DNA from: Chitinivorax sp. PXF-14
GTDB taxonomy: Bacteria > Pseudomonadota > Gammaproteobacteria > Burkholderiales > SCOH01
Assembly (NCBI RefSeq): GCF_040812015.1
Contig: NZ_JBFNXJ010000011.1
Span: 1-64,000, forward strand
Reading direction: 5' to 3'
Length of the DNA stretch: 64,000 nucleotides
A program made the position numbers and the translations under genes. Below are positions 19,622 to 28,833 of this stretch, piece by piece. The first letter of the stretch is position 1. Each line of letters begins with the position of its first letter. The notes below the pieces were generated by a model, which was not told the origin of the DNA, did not search any database, and saw nothing but the letters and a program-made list of their open reading frames with translations.

Positions 19622-21742
19622 ATGCCCATGATGTTTGACCGCATCGAAGCCTGCATCGACCAACTGATCGCCACCGTCGGCTCGCAGATCGTGCTCGGCA
19701 TTCCGCTCGGCATCGGCAAGCCCAACCCCTTCGTCAACGCCCTGTATCGACGCGTGAAGGACAACCCGGGCTTGCATCTGCGCATCATCACCGCCCTGTC
19801 GCTGGAGAAACCCAAGGGCCACAGCGAGCTCGAATCGCGCTTCCTCGACCCCTTCGTCAAACGCGTGTTCGGCGACTATCCCGACCTGGATTTCGTGCTC
19901 GACCGCCGCGCGGGCAAGCTGCCGCCCAATATCGAGGTGCTCGAGTTCTTCATGAAGACCGGCGACTACCTTGGCAACGAAGATGCCCAGCAGAATTACC
20001 TGTATAGCAATTACACCCATGTCGCGCGCGACATGCTGCTGCAGAACGTCAACGTGCTGGCGCAGGCTGTCGCCGCCGACGACAGCGACGGCACCCTGCG
20101 CCTGTCGCTGTCGTCCAACCCCGATGTCACGGTCGATCTGCTCGACCTGATCGATGCCGACCCGACGCGCGAGATCATCGTCGTCGCCTCGATCAACCGC
20201 AAAATGCCCTACATGCCCAACGATGCGGAGATCAGCCCCGAGCGCTTCGACTTCATCGTCACCGACCCGGCCGCCACGCACGAGCTGTTCGCACCGCCGA
20301 ACATGAAGGTGTCGCTGCAGGACTATGCGATCGGCTTCTACGCCAGCTCGCTGGTCAAGGATGGCGGCACGCTGCAGATCGGCATCGGCTCGCTCGGCGA
20401 CGCGATTGCCCATGCGCTGATCCTGCGCGACCGGCAGAACGACAGCTATTTCAAGATCATGAACCAGCTGTTTGCCGGCCAGCCGCAAACGGCAGCCGAG
20501 CTCGGCAAGTTCGAGAAGGGGCTGTACGGCTGCAGCGAGATGTTCGTGAACGGCTTCATGAAGCTGATCGATGCCGGCATCGTGCGCCGCCAGGTATTTG
20601 AAGATGCCGGCCTGCAGCACCTGCTCAACGCCGGCACCATCAGCACCAAGGTCGACGCACACATGCTCGCCACGGCGCTCGACCAGGGCCTGATCAATCC
20701 ACAACTGAGCCAGACCGACGTCGACTGGCTCAAGCGTTTCGGCATTTTCAGCGCCGACGTCGACTACAAGGACAACATGCTGTCGACACCCAAGGGGCGG
20801 CTGTCGTGCAACCTGGCCGATGCGGCCAACTTCGACAAGGTGTGCAGCCACTGCCTGGGCGAGGAGCTCAAGGGCGGCATCATCATGCATGGCGGCTTCT
20901 TCCTCGGTCCGCGCGACTTCTACCAGCGCCTGCGCGACATGAGCCCCGAGCAGCTGAGCCACATCGGCATGAGCCGCATCGGCTTCATCAACCGCGTGTT
21001 CGGCCAGGAACAGCTGGTACGCGAGCAGCGCCGCGATGCGCGCTTCATCAACACCACGATGGCGGTCAGCCTGCTTGGCGCTGCATCGAGCGACAGCCTC
21101 GCATCGGGCCAGGTCGTCAGCGGCGTGGGCGGGCAATACAACTTCGTCGCGATGGCCCATCTGCTGCCCGACGCCCGCTCCGTCCTCATGCTGCGCGCAG
21201 CGCGCGTGCGCCAGGGCAAGGCCAGTTCGAACATCGTCTGGAATATCGAGCAGACCACCATCCCGCGCCATCTGCGCGATGTCGTGATTACCGAGTATGG
21301 CATCGCCGACCTGCGCGCCCAGTCGGACTCGGAGTGCATCAAGCGCCTGCTGGCGATCGCCGATTCGCGCTTCCAGGAGCAGCTGCTGCAAGAGGCCAAG
21401 CACAACGGCAAGATCGCCCACAGCTACGAGATTCCCGAGTCCCAGCGCCACAACCTGCCCGAGACGCTCGAATCGCGCCTGCGGCCATGGCGCCAGCTTG
21501 GCTTGCTGCCCGACTTCCCGTTCGGCACCGATTTCTCGGAAGAAGAACTCACCATCGTCAAGGCACTGCGCAAGCTCAAGTCCGCGACGGACCACCCGCT
21601 GGAGCTGCTCGGCAATGTCGTGAAGAGCCTGGTCGGCGAGCATGAGGTGCCGGAGAAATACCTCGAACGCATGGGGCTAGATGAAGTCGAGGGCCTCAAG
21701 CTGCGGCTGCTGCGGCGATTGTTCGTCGGCAACCTGGGCTAG
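19622..21742 (+). CDS. Acetyl-CoA hydrolase/transferase family protein
   Basis: The 706-residue protein resembles the acetyl-CoA hydrolase/CoA-transferase family. The N-terminal half carries VLGIPLGIGKPNPF, and the C-terminal domain contains GIGSLGDAIAHAL and SGVGGQYNFV, the glycine-rich motif near the acyl site, then TTIPRHLRDVVITEYGIADLR, typical of the family C terminus. It probably exchanges CoA between acetate or another short acid and its thioester. It is longer than ordinary members by some 150-200 residues. ATG at 19622 follows an AGGAG ribosome site. It is read divergently from the aminopeptidase. Confidence 0.85.
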   Translation: MPMMFDRIEACIDQLIATVGSQIVLGIPLGIGKPNPFVNALYRRVKDNPGLHLRIITALSLEKPKGHSELESRFLDPFVKRVFGDYPDLDFVLDRRAGKLPPNIEVLEFFMKTGDYLGNEDAQQNYLYSNYTHVARDMLLQNVNVLAQAVAADDSDGTLRLSLSSNPDVTVDLLDLIDADPTREIIVVASINRKMPYMPNDAEISPERFDFIVTDPAATHELFAPPNMKVSLQDYAIGFYASSLVKDGGTLQIGIGSLGDAIAHALILRDRQNDSYFKIMNQLFAGQPQTAAELGKFEKGLYGCSEMFVNGFMKLIDAGIVRRQVFEDAGLQHLLNAGTISTKVDAHMLATALDQGLINPQLSQTDVDWLKRFGIFSADVDYKDNMLSTPKGRLSCNLADAANFDKVCSHCLGEELKGGIIMHGGFFLGPRDFYQRLRDMSPEQLSHIGMSRIGFINRVFGQEQLVREQRRDARFINTTMAVSLLGAASSDSLASGQVVSGVGGQYNFVAMAHLLPDARSVLMLRAARVRQGKASSNIVWNIEQTTIPRHLRDVVITEYGIADLRAQSDSECIKRLLAIADSRFQEQLLQEAKHNGKIAHSYEIPESQRHNLPETLESRLRPWRQLGLLPDFPFGTDFSEEELTIVKALRKLKSATDHPLELLGNVVKSLVGEHEVPEKYLERMGLDEVEGLKLRLLRRLFVGNLG

Positions 21743-21777
21743 GCGCTACCTCTCCTGCCGGGATGCCGGCAGGGGCC

Positions 21778-21820
21778 TGACAACGGCGGTCTGCTGCAAT
21801 CAGCAGCACCGCCGTTGTCA
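21778..21820 (+). terminator. Long hairpin after the CoA-transferase gene
   Basis: TGACAACGGCGGT plus CTGCTG pair with CAGCAG and ACCGCCGTTGTCA around a CAAT loop, giving about 19 pairs with one bulge. It starts 36 bases after the stop codon. There is no T run, so it may end transcription less efficiently or protect the transcript. It could serve both this gene and the minus-strand frame ending at 21824. Confidence 0.6.
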
Positions 21821-21823
21821 CAT

Positions 21824-22150
21824 TCACACCTCTTCATCGACATGCGCGGGCGGGTCGTCCCGACGGCGATTGTGGCGGCGCCGCTCCAGGTGCTGGCGCA
21901 GATCAAGCAGAAAGGTCAGCGGCAGCACGCGCCGGCAGGTGGTCCGCCGCTCGCCGCCGGCACGGCGCTCCCGCTCAGGCCTGGCGGATGCCGGCTCGAC
22001 CGGCGCAAGCGGCGCGTGGTGGGGTTGATAGATCAGCGGCGGAATGCTGCGCGGCACGACCGCCGGCGTTGCGCGCATGGCGGTCTTGGCGCGGACTGTC
22101 AGGCTGTCGTCCGGCAGGTTGACCCGGGTATAGGCCGAGGGGATGCGCAT
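21824..22150 (-). CDS. Small Arg-rich hypothetical protein
   Basis: The 108-residue frame has an ATG and a weak GGAG site, and lies 24 bases downstream of the oxidoreductase gene on the same strand. The N-terminal half (SAYTRVNLPDD, PPLIYQPHHAPL) is not compositionally odd. The C-terminal half is strongly basic with repeated Arg doublets (ERRTTCRR, HLERRRHNRRRDD), a pattern seen in various short uncharacterised proteobacterial proteins. No signal peptide or membrane segment. It could be a shadow frame, but it ends in the hairpin and fits the operon spacing. Confidence 0.5.
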   Translation of the reverse strand: MRIPSAYTRVNLPDDSLTVRAKTAMRATPAVVPRSIPPLIYQPHHAPLAPVEPASARPERERRAGGERRTTCRRVLPLTFLLDLRQHLERRRHNRRRDDPPAHVDEEV

Positions 22151-22174
22151 CGCCGCCGCTCCGCGATGCCGGCC

Positions 22175-23182
22175 CTAGCCGGCGGCCGACGCGCCAAGCC
22201 GGACCACATGGCGGCCGTGGGTGCGCCCCACCATCATCTGTTCGCACACGGCGGCAACCCCCGCCAGATCGACCTCGTGCGTCAGGCTGTCGAGCAGCGG
22301 CCGGGGCATCAGCTCAGCGAGCCGTTGCCAGGCAGCCTGACGGCGTGCCAGCGGGCACATGACCGAATCCACCCCGGCCAGCGTCACGCCACGCAGGATG
22401 AAGGGCATGACCGTGGTGTTGAGCGCATGCCCGGCAGCCAGGCCGCATGCGGCAACCGTGCCGCCGTAGCGCATGCGCGGCAGGAGCCCGGCCAGCACCT
22501 CGCCGCCAGCCGTGTCGATAGCCCCGGCATAGCTTTCCGATTCGAGTGGGCGGGCCGGCAGGGCCAACTCTGCGCGATCGATCAAGGTGCCGGCGCCGAG
22601 CGACGTCAGGTACGCGCCCTGCTCGGCAAGCTTGCCGCTGACTGCCGCCACCTGATAGCCAAGGCGCGCCAGCAGCGCGACAGCGACACTGCCGACGCCG
22701 CCCGTGGCGCCAGTCACGACGACCATGCCGCTGTCGGGCGTCAGGCCATGCTGCTCCAGCGCGTCCACACACAACATGGCCGTCAGGCCCGCGGTGCCGA
22801 GCGCCATCGCCGAGCGTGCGTCGAGGCCCGCGGGCAAGGGCACCAGCCATTCGCCGCGGAACCTGGCATAGCCCGCAAAGCCGCCGCTATGGCGCTCGCC
22901 CACGCCCCATCCGGTCAGCACCACGCGATCGCCCGGGCGGTAGCCGGGATGCTCGGATTGCACCACCTCACCGGCGAGGTCCACGCCGGGGATCATCGGC
23001 AGGCTGCGCAGGATCTTGCCCTTGCCGCTGACGGCCAGCGCATCCTTGTAGTTGATGCCGGAATACTCGACCCGCACCAGCACGTCGCCGGCCGGCAAGT
23101 CGTCGAGGCTGCACTCTCGCAGCGAGACGACAATCTGCTTGTCGGCCCCCTGCTCGGCCATCAGCGCTTGAAATCTGGTCAC
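22175..23182 (-). CDS. acuI: YhdH/AcuI-type quinone oxidoreductase (acryloyl-CoA reductase family)
   Basis: The 335-residue zinc-independent medium-chain reductase has an N-terminal GroES-like domain (YSGINYKDALAVSGKG, PGVDLAGEV) and a cofactor motif VTGATGGVGSVAVALLARLG, followed by a Rossmann domain. Close family members reduce acryloyl-CoA to propionyl-CoA with NADPH, which protects against reactive acryloyl-CoA; the exact substrate here is assumed. Translation probably begins at GTG 23182, which has GAGGAA upstream; the first ATG would be at 23161. Confidence 0.87.
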   Translation of the reverse strand: MTRFQALMAEQGADKQIVVSLRECSLDDLPAGDVLVRVEYSGINYKDALAVSGKGKILRSLPMIPGVDLAGEVVQSEHPGYRPGDRVVLTGWGVGERHSGGFAGYARFRGEWLVPLPAGLDARSAMALGTAGLTAMLCVDALEQHGLTPDSGMVVVTGATGGVGSVAVALLARLGYQVAAVSGKLAEQGAYLTSLGAGTLIDRAELALPARPLESESYAGAIDTAGGEVLAGLLPRMRYGGTVAACGLAAGHALNTTVMPFILRGVTLAGVDSVMCPLARRQAAWQRLAELMPRPLLDSLTHEVDLAGVAAVCEQMMVGRTHGRHVVRLGASAAG

Positions 23183-23308
23183 GTAACTTCCTCTCTACGG
23201 TCTACCATCCATCTATCTGACTGTAGCAGAATGGGCTGGCCCGGCGCAGCCCCGCCACCTAGACTGCAGTTATATCCGAATGGATCAACATTTCACTGGA
23301 GATGCCGC

Positions 23309-24478
23309 ATGCAAGCCAGCTCCGCCTACACCTCGAACTCCGACCCCTACCGCGCTGGCATCGAACTCGGCACGGTGCTGAAGGCCACCGCGCCGGAGGT
23401 GATCTGGCTATTCTGCACGATTCATTACGGCGGCTCGAGTGAGTTGATGGAAGGGCTGTACGACGGCCTCGGCAGCGATACAGCCGTGCTGATCGGCAAT
23501 AGCGGCGACGGCGTCTATGCCACCGACCGTGCATCCAATCTCGGTGTCGCGGCACTCGGCCTCAACAGTGGCGGCAAGGTGCGCTGGGCAGCAGGGTTGG
23601 CGGAAGGCGCGACGGCCGACCCGGAGGGTGCCACGCGGCGGGCGCTCGCGGCGGTACAAGCGGCACTCGGGGGCGAGCAGCCCGATCTGCTCTTCCTCTC
23701 CTCCGATTTCAGCACCGACGCGAGCCTGATCGAACGGGCGCTGCATGACATCGACGCGCCGGCCATCGGCGGTTTCGCCGCCGACGACAACCTGATGCAG
23801 AGCTGCTTTCTGTTCGTCGGGCGCAAGCTGGTGCGTGATGCGATCGTGATGCTTGGCGTCAAGGGCGATTTCGGCTTCGACATCCGCATCGGCAATTCGC
23901 TCACACCGATTGGCCAGCCCGGCCTGGTCGACGATGCCGAGGGCACGCAGGTGCGCAGCATCGACGGGCTGTCGGCGATGGCCTTCATCGAGCGCGAAAC
24001 CGGCAAGCCCGTGCTGCAAAGCGACCGCGGCATCATGTCGCTGACGGTCATCGACCCGGCGCGGCTCGCCCAGCGGCGCCTGCGTTCGATCGTGCCGGAC
24101 TTCAGCACCAATGCGGGCCACCTGGGGCTGTATGGCGGCATCGAGACCGGCAAGCAGGTGCAGGTATGCCTGGCCCGCCCCGACGAGCTGATACGCGAGG
24201 TCTACGACATCGCCGAAGCCAGCCGGCGTGTCGATTTCACCCCGTGTGCCGCACTCATCGTCAGCTGTAGCGGGCGCAAGCAACTGCTGGGCAACCAGAT
24301 CGAGCATGAGGTGAAGGCGCTGTCGCAGGCGTTCCCACACGGGCTGCCGATGGCCGGTTTTCCCTCCTTCGGCGAGATCGGCCCGCTGCGCGACGAACAT
24401 GGCTACACCCGCAACCTGTTCCACAACATGACCTATGTGTTGCTGCTGATCGGCGACCGTGGCGCGGCGACGGCATGA
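23309..24478 (+). CDS. FIST domain sensory protein
   Basis: The 389-residue cytoplasmic protein consists of an N-terminal FIST domain (GNSGDGVYATDRASNLGVAA; LFLSSDFSTD; PAIGGFAADDN) and a C-terminal FIST_C domain (SCSGRKQLLGNQIEHEV; MAGFPSFGEIGPL). FIST domains are predicted small-ligand sensors, possibly for amino acids. No output domain is attached, and a PAS histidine kinase gene follows on the same strand, so the two may form one signalling unit. GGAG seven bases upstream marks the ATG at 23309. Confidence 0.85.
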   Translation: MQASSAYTSNSDPYRAGIELGTVLKATAPEVIWLFCTIHYGGSSELMEGLYDGLGSDTAVLIGNSGDGVYATDRASNLGVAALGLNSGGKVRWAAGLAEGATADPEGATRRALAAVQAALGGEQPDLLFLSSDFSTDASLIERALHDIDAPAIGGFAADDNLMQSCFLFVGRKLVRDAIVMLGVKGDFGFDIRIGNSLTPIGQPGLVDDAEGTQVRSIDGLSAMAFIERETGKPVLQSDRGIMSLTVIDPARLAQRRLRSIVPDFSTNAGHLGLYGGIETGKQVQVCLARPDELIREVYDIAEASRRVDFTPCAALIVSCSGRKQLLGNQIEHEVKALSQAFPHGLPMAGFPSFGEIGPLRDEHGYTRNLFHNMTYVLLLIGDRGAATA

Positions 24479-24542
24479 ACGCCGCTTGCCCATGCACCGG
24501 CATTCAAGGACCATAGCGCCACTGAATGACCAAATCACGACG

Positions 24543-26096
24543 ATGAAGGCCAGTTATCTCAGCGCGATTTCACCTCCGCCACCGGGCTTCGAACCCTGTA
24601 CACCGACCCGGCAGCTACTGATGACCGGCCTGGTTGCGGTATATGTCGAGCGCGTCGATACCCTCTTGCCGCTGGTGGAAAATTTCGCTCAGCGCATCCA
24701 TGGCGTGATCGCGACACCGGCAGACTCGTTCTCGCAGCGCCGGCTCGGCCCCCTGCTCTGGCATGTGGCGGTGCCGCCCGCCATGGTGCCGCATCTGTGC
24801 GACCAGCTGTCGGTGACGCTGGAGGCCATCGAGCAGAGCGTGGTATCCAACGAGCTCGGTGTCGAGCTACAGCGGCTCAGCAGCCGCATGCACTACGACC
24901 TGACGGTGACCCGCGACGACTACAACCGCGTCACCGGCAAGCTGCAGCAGCAGGTGCGCGAGCTGACGCAGGCGCAGGCGGCACTGAGCGATAACGAGGC
25001 CCGGTTGAGGCAGATACTCGACCAGCTTCCGCAATGGGTCTACGCCACCGACGCGCAGGGCCGGCTCATGCTGGCCAACCAGGCCTTCGCATACAGCCGT
25101 GGCTTGCAGGCATGCGCCATGGCAGACCGTACGGAAGCGGACCTGGATTTGCCCGACACCTGGGTCGCGGCATCCCATGACGGCAATTCACGGGTGCTGG
25201 CCAGCAACCAGCCCATCACCCTGCCGGAAATTGCGTTGACGCAGCGTGACGGCCGCCAGGATTGGTTTCAGGTCACCAAGCTGCCGATCACCCTCGGCCG
25301 CGAAAGCGCCGTGCTGACCGTGGCGACCGACATCTCGCCGCGCAAGGCCTACGAGACCAAGATACTGTCGCTCAACGAAGAGCTCGAACAGCGCGTGAAG
25401 GCGCGCACGGTGGAGCTGGAGACGCTCAACAAGGAGCTGGAAAGCTTCTCCTACTCGGTCTCGCACGACCTGCGCGCACCGCTGCGCGCGATTACGGGCT
25501 TCAGCCAAAGCCTGATGGAGGACTGCGGCGAGCGGCTGCAGGCCGACGAGCGGCAATTGCTCGAACGGGTCGTCTCCAACGCCCTCCGCATGAACCAGCT
25601 GGTCGACGACCTGCTGGCGCTGGCCAAGGCGGCCCAGGCAACCCTCAACATACAGCCGATCGACCTGGCCGAGATCGCGGAAATCTGCTGGAAATCCATG
25701 GTGCCACCAGACCGGGTCGTCCACTTCCAGGTTGACCGGCCGCTCACGGCGCAGGCCGATGCCCGGCTATTGCAGGTGGTGCTCGACAACCTGTTGAGCA
25801 ACGCCGTCAAGTTCACACGCCATCGGCCGGACGCGGTAATCCAGGTAGGCCGGGCCGAGCATGCGGGAGAAACCGCCTACTTCGTCCGCGACAACGGCGC
25901 CGGTTTCGACATGCAATGGGCTGGCAAGCTATTCACGCCGTTTCAGCGCCTGCACGACGAAAAGGAATTCGAGGGCACCGGCATCGGGCTCGCCACCGTC
26001 AAACGCGTGATCGCCCGGCATGGCGGGCGCATCTGGGCCGAATCGGCACCGGGCGCCGGCACCACCTTTTACTTTACCTTGCCGGCGGCAAGCTGA
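24543..26096 (+). CDS. PAS-domain sensor histidine kinase (soluble)
   Basis: About 517 residues in order. First comes an N-terminal helical part with no membrane helix. A PAS domain follows (about residues 155-275, LDQLPQWVYATDAQGRLMLAN), then a short coiled coil (LNEELEQRVKARTVELETLNKELE). The HisKA phosphoacceptor box is FSYSVSHDLRAPLRAI (His308), and the HATPase domain has NLLSNAVKFT, DNGAGFD and GTGIGLATV. The start is uncertain: the frame is open to GTG 24459 inside the FIST gene, with ATGs at 24492 and 24543 and no clear ribosome site. No response regulator is adjacent. It resembles phytochrome-like or bacteriophytochrome-associated soluble kinases. Confidence 0.87.
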   Translation: MKASYLSAISPPPPGFEPCTPTRQLLMTGLVAVYVERVDTLLPLVENFAQRIHGVIATPADSFSQRRLGPLLWHVAVPPAMVPHLCDQLSVTLEAIEQSVVSNELGVELQRLSSRMHYDLTVTRDDYNRVTGKLQQQVRELTQAQAALSDNEARLRQILDQLPQWVYATDAQGRLMLANQAFAYSRGLQACAMADRTEADLDLPDTWVAASHDGNSRVLASNQPITLPEIALTQRDGRQDWFQVTKLPITLGRESAVLTVATDISPRKAYETKILSLNEELEQRVKARTVELETLNKELESFSYSVSHDLRAPLRAITGFSQSLMEDCGERLQADERQLLERVVSNALRMNQLVDDLLALAKAAQATLNIQPIDLAEIAEICWKSMVPPDRVVHFQVDRPLTAQADARLLQVVLDNLLSNAVKFTRHRPDAVIQVGRAEHAGETAYFVRDNGAGFDMQWAGKLFTPFQRLHDEKEFEGTGIGLATVKRVIARHGGRIWAESAPGAGTTFYFTLPAAS

Positions 26097-26113
26097 TCCG
26101 CCCCCACCAAAGC

Positions 26114-26142
26114 AAACACCCCAGCCATTGGCTGGGGTGTTT
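26114..26142. terminator. Bidirectional rho-independent terminator
   Basis: AAACACCCCAGCC pairs with GGCTGGGGTGTTT around ATT, between the convergent kinase and pbpG genes. Confidence 0.88.
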
Positions 26143-26162
26143 GTTCGAACGGCAGCGAACGA

Positions 26163-27224
26163 TCAGCCGCGCGCGATCAGCATACGGGCACCGCCACCCT
26201 TCTCCAGCCACTTCTTGATACGGTTGGCATCGGCGATACGGGTGTACTTGCCGGCGGAATCGAGCAGTACGATCACCAACGGGGTATTGGAAATCGTCGC
26301 CTGCATCACCAGGCACTTGCCAGCCTCGTTGATGAAGCCGGTCTTCTGCAGGCCGATCTGCCAGTCGTCATCCTTCACCAGCGCATTGGTGTTGTGGTAC
26401 ATCAGACGGCGGCCGCTGCCCAGCACCACTTCATATTCCTGCGTGGTGGAATAGCGGCGAATGTCGGGATACTCGTAGGCAGCCTGCACCATCATGACCA
26501 GATCGGCCGCAGACGCGACATTGCCGCTATTGAGGCCGGTCGAATCATAGAAATGCGCATTCTTCATGCCGATCGAGCGCGCCTTGGCATTCATCTTCGC
26601 AAAAAAGACCGAGCTACCGCCCGGGTAGCTGCGTGCCAGGGCAGCCGCCGCGCGATTTTCCGACGACATCAGCGCCAGCAGCAGCAGCTCGGCACGCGTC
26701 AGCGTCGAGCCGACGGCCAGACGCGAGCTGGTGTTGCGCAGCTTGTCGGTATCGGCATCGTCGACGGTGATCAGTTCATCCATCGGCAGCTTCGCGTCGA
26801 GCGTCACCATCGCGGTCATCAGCTTGCTGATCGACGCGATCGGCATGGCCGACTGGTTGTTCTTCGAATACAGCACTTCGCCGTTGTTTTCGTTGAACAC
26901 TACGACCGAATTGGATGCCAGCGTCAACGACTCGGGCACCACGTCTTCCGTGCGCAGCTTGGCACCGAACGGCTCATGGGCCGCCACGCGCGTCAAGGCG
27001 CTCTTGCCAGCGGCGCTGGCATGGCGCGTTGCCGCCTTGCGGCTGGTCTTGGCGGAATAATGGGCCTTGCGCGCAGGCTTGCCGGCCTTGGCCTTGCCGG
27101 CCTTCTTTGCCACCTTGGCGGACTTTTCCACCGCCGCCTTGTGCGTGGCGGCTTCAGTCACGGCGGGCATGGCCAGGACCAACGCCAGCATTGCACTGAG
27201 TAATGTCTTGAAACGAGGGAACAT
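26163..27224 (-). CDS. pbpG: D-alanyl-D-alanine endopeptidase (PBP7/8 type, PbpG)
   Basis: The 353-residue S11-family penicillin-binding protein cleaves D-Ala-meso-DAP cross-links in peptidoglycan. The three active-site motifs are SISK (SxxK), SEN (SxN) and KTG in LQKTGFIN. A signal peptide (LVLAMPAVTEA) is followed by an unusual Lys/Ala-rich linker of about 60 residues (KKAGKAKAGKPARKAHYSAK), which may bind wall or nucleic polyanions. ATG at 27224 was chosen because it directly precedes the signal peptide. Confidence 0.92.
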   Translation of the reverse strand: MFPRFKTLLSAMLALVLAMPAVTEAATHKAAVEKSAKVAKKAGKAKAGKPARKAHYSAKTSRKAATRHASAAGKSALTRVAAHEPFGAKLRTEDVVPESLTLASNSVVVFNENNGEVLYSKNNQSAMPIASISKLMTAMVTLDAKLPMDELITVDDADTDKLRNTSSRLAVGSTLTRAELLLLALMSSENRAAAALARSYPGGSSVFFAKMNAKARSIGMKNAHFYDSTGLNSGNVASAADLVMMVQAAYEYPDIRRYSTTQEYEVVLGSGRRLMYHNTNALVKDDDWQIGLQKTGFINEAGKCLVMQATISNTPLVIVLLDSAGKYTRIADANRIKKWLEKGGGARMLIARG

Positions 27225-27480
27225 AGAGGTCGCTCTCTCCGCAGAATGACAACGCCGGCCCATGGGGCCGACGCCAGAAAATCTTAAAAATCGATCGAAA
27301 GCCATGCTGGCTACCGACTACCTTCAATATAGTCGAATTCTAATGCATGGGTTGAGAAAACGTAAGCTAATTCAATAGCTAGCCGTTGATCTTAATACCT
27401 TGCTTTAACTTCCGTCATCAAGGTTTCATGACATCCAGGCAACGGCCTCCGGCGCCCGCTCGGCACCATCGCTCCAAGCC

Positions 27481-28686
27481 TCAATTGGCGGCCTTGGGCG
27501 GCGCCATATCGTTCGGCAGCAACACCCAGAGACGGCCCCGCTGCTTCATCCGCCCGGCCAGCTGGCCTGCCTCGCGGCCAAAGCCCCAGAAGAAGTCTGC
27601 ACGCACCACGCCGCGAATCGCGCCCCCCGTGTCCTGGGCGTTCATCAGGCGTGCCAGCGGCCTGTCGGTATTGGGCCAGGTCGCCGCCAGGAAAACCGGC
27701 GCGCCCAGCGGAATATGGCGGGCATCGACGGCAATGCTGGCGCCATCGGTCAACGGCACCCCCAGAGCGCCGAGCGGGCCGCCATCGGCACTGCTGAGTT
27801 CGCGGAAGAAGACATAGCTCGGGTTGGCGTTGAGCACCTCATTCAACTTGTCCGGACTCCTTTGTGCCCAAGCCTGTATCGCCTGCATCGACACCTGCCC
27901 GGCAGGCAGTTCGCCGCGATCGACCAATACCTTGCCGATGGCCTTGTAGGGGTAGCCATTCTGATCGGCATAGCCAACGCGCATCAGCTTGCCGCTCGGC
28001 AAACGAACCCGGCCCGATCCCTGTATCTGCAGGAAGAACAGCTCGACCGCGTCGTCTACCCACGCCAGCTCGCGCCCGGCCAGCCTGGCGTCGCCGGCTT
28101 CGATCTGTTCGCGCGAGTAATACGGCACCACCTTGCGCCCCTCGATCCTGCCGCGCAGGCGCATGGCCTTGAGCTCCGGGTAGATGTCTGCGAGATCGAC
28201 GATCAGCAGATCGTCCGGCACGCCATACAGGGGGAAGCGGTTGCGGCTGTCGCGCAGGGTGCTGCCGTTGAGCAAGGGCTCGTAGTAGCCGGTGATCAAG
28301 CCCTCGTTGCCACCATCGGGATTGGTCGCGCGGTAGGGTGTGAAGCGCGACTCGAAGAACTGGCGTATGCCGGCCAAATCACGCTTATCCATGCTTCGCG
28401 CCTGCTGGCAGGCCTCGCCCCAGCCGGCACGCCGGGCGATCGCTTTACACGAGGCGAGGAAGCCCTCAAAACTGGTACCGAGCTGATCGCCAGGCCAGCC
28501 GGGTAATTCGTCCCAGCCCGCACGTTGCAACGGTGCTGCCGGCGGTGCTTCGGGCTTGACCTCGGTCGGCGGGCAGGGGCAAAGCTGCGGCGGGGGTTGA
28601 GTCGCGGGCGGAGCCGGCGGGATGGGTTGCGTCGCACAGCCGGCGAGCATTGCCGCCATCCAGAGTAGCTTTCGCCAGTCTCGCAT
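27481..28686 (-). CDS. mltA: Membrane-bound lytic murein transglycosylase A (MltA)
   Basis: The 401-residue lipoprotein cuts the glycan strands of peptidoglycan to form 1,6-anhydro ends. The signal peptide ends in lipobox LAGC (Cys17), followed by a Pro-rich linker. The MltA domain (LITGYYEPLLNGS, RVGYADQNGYPY) and the 3D domain with catalytic-type QDTGGAIRGVVRADFFWG follow. ATG at 28686 gives a typical lipoprotein leader; the longer frame does not. Confidence 0.93.
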   Translation of the reverse strand: MRDWRKLLWMAAMLAGCATQPIPPAPPATQPPPQLCPCPPTEVKPEAPPAAPLQRAGWDELPGWPGDQLGTSFEGFLASCKAIARRAGWGEACQQARSMDKRDLAGIRQFFESRFTPYRATNPDGGNEGLITGYYEPLLNGSTLRDSRNRFPLYGVPDDLLIVDLADIYPELKAMRLRGRIEGRKVVPYYSREQIEAGDARLAGRELAWVDDAVELFFLQIQGSGRVRLPSGKLMRVGYADQNGYPYKAIGKVLVDRGELPAGQVSMQAIQAWAQRSPDKLNEVLNANPSYVFFRELSSADGGPLGALGVPLTDGASIAVDARHIPLGAPVFLAATWPNTDRPLARLMNAQDTGGAIRGVVRADFFWGFGREAGQLAGRMKQRGRLWVLLPNDMAPPKAAN

Positions 28687-28788
28687 AAGGGATTCCTCGT
28701 TGTTCGTGCGGCGCATTATAGCCGGCGGGGCGTGGCGCTATGGCTTCGCTGTGGCCGGATAGTTCCCCGCCCGGCAGCCGGCAAAAAT

Positions 28789-28814
28789 AAAGCGCCGCTC
28801 GCGAGCGGCGCTTT
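28789..28814. terminator. Bidirectional rho-independent terminator
   Basis: AAAGCGCCGCTCGCGAGCGGCGCTTT is self-complementary over all 26 bases. It lies between the mltA promoter region and the end of the reductase gene at 28834, and most likely ends the latter. Confidence 0.82.
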
Positions 28815-28833
28815 GTCATCGGGCAGAAGCCGC

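Noticed and set aside
19403-21643. Long minus-strand frame opposite the CoA-transferase gene
   Set aside because: It is the antisense shadow of the acetyl-CoA hydrolase/transferase gene and lacks any domain signature.
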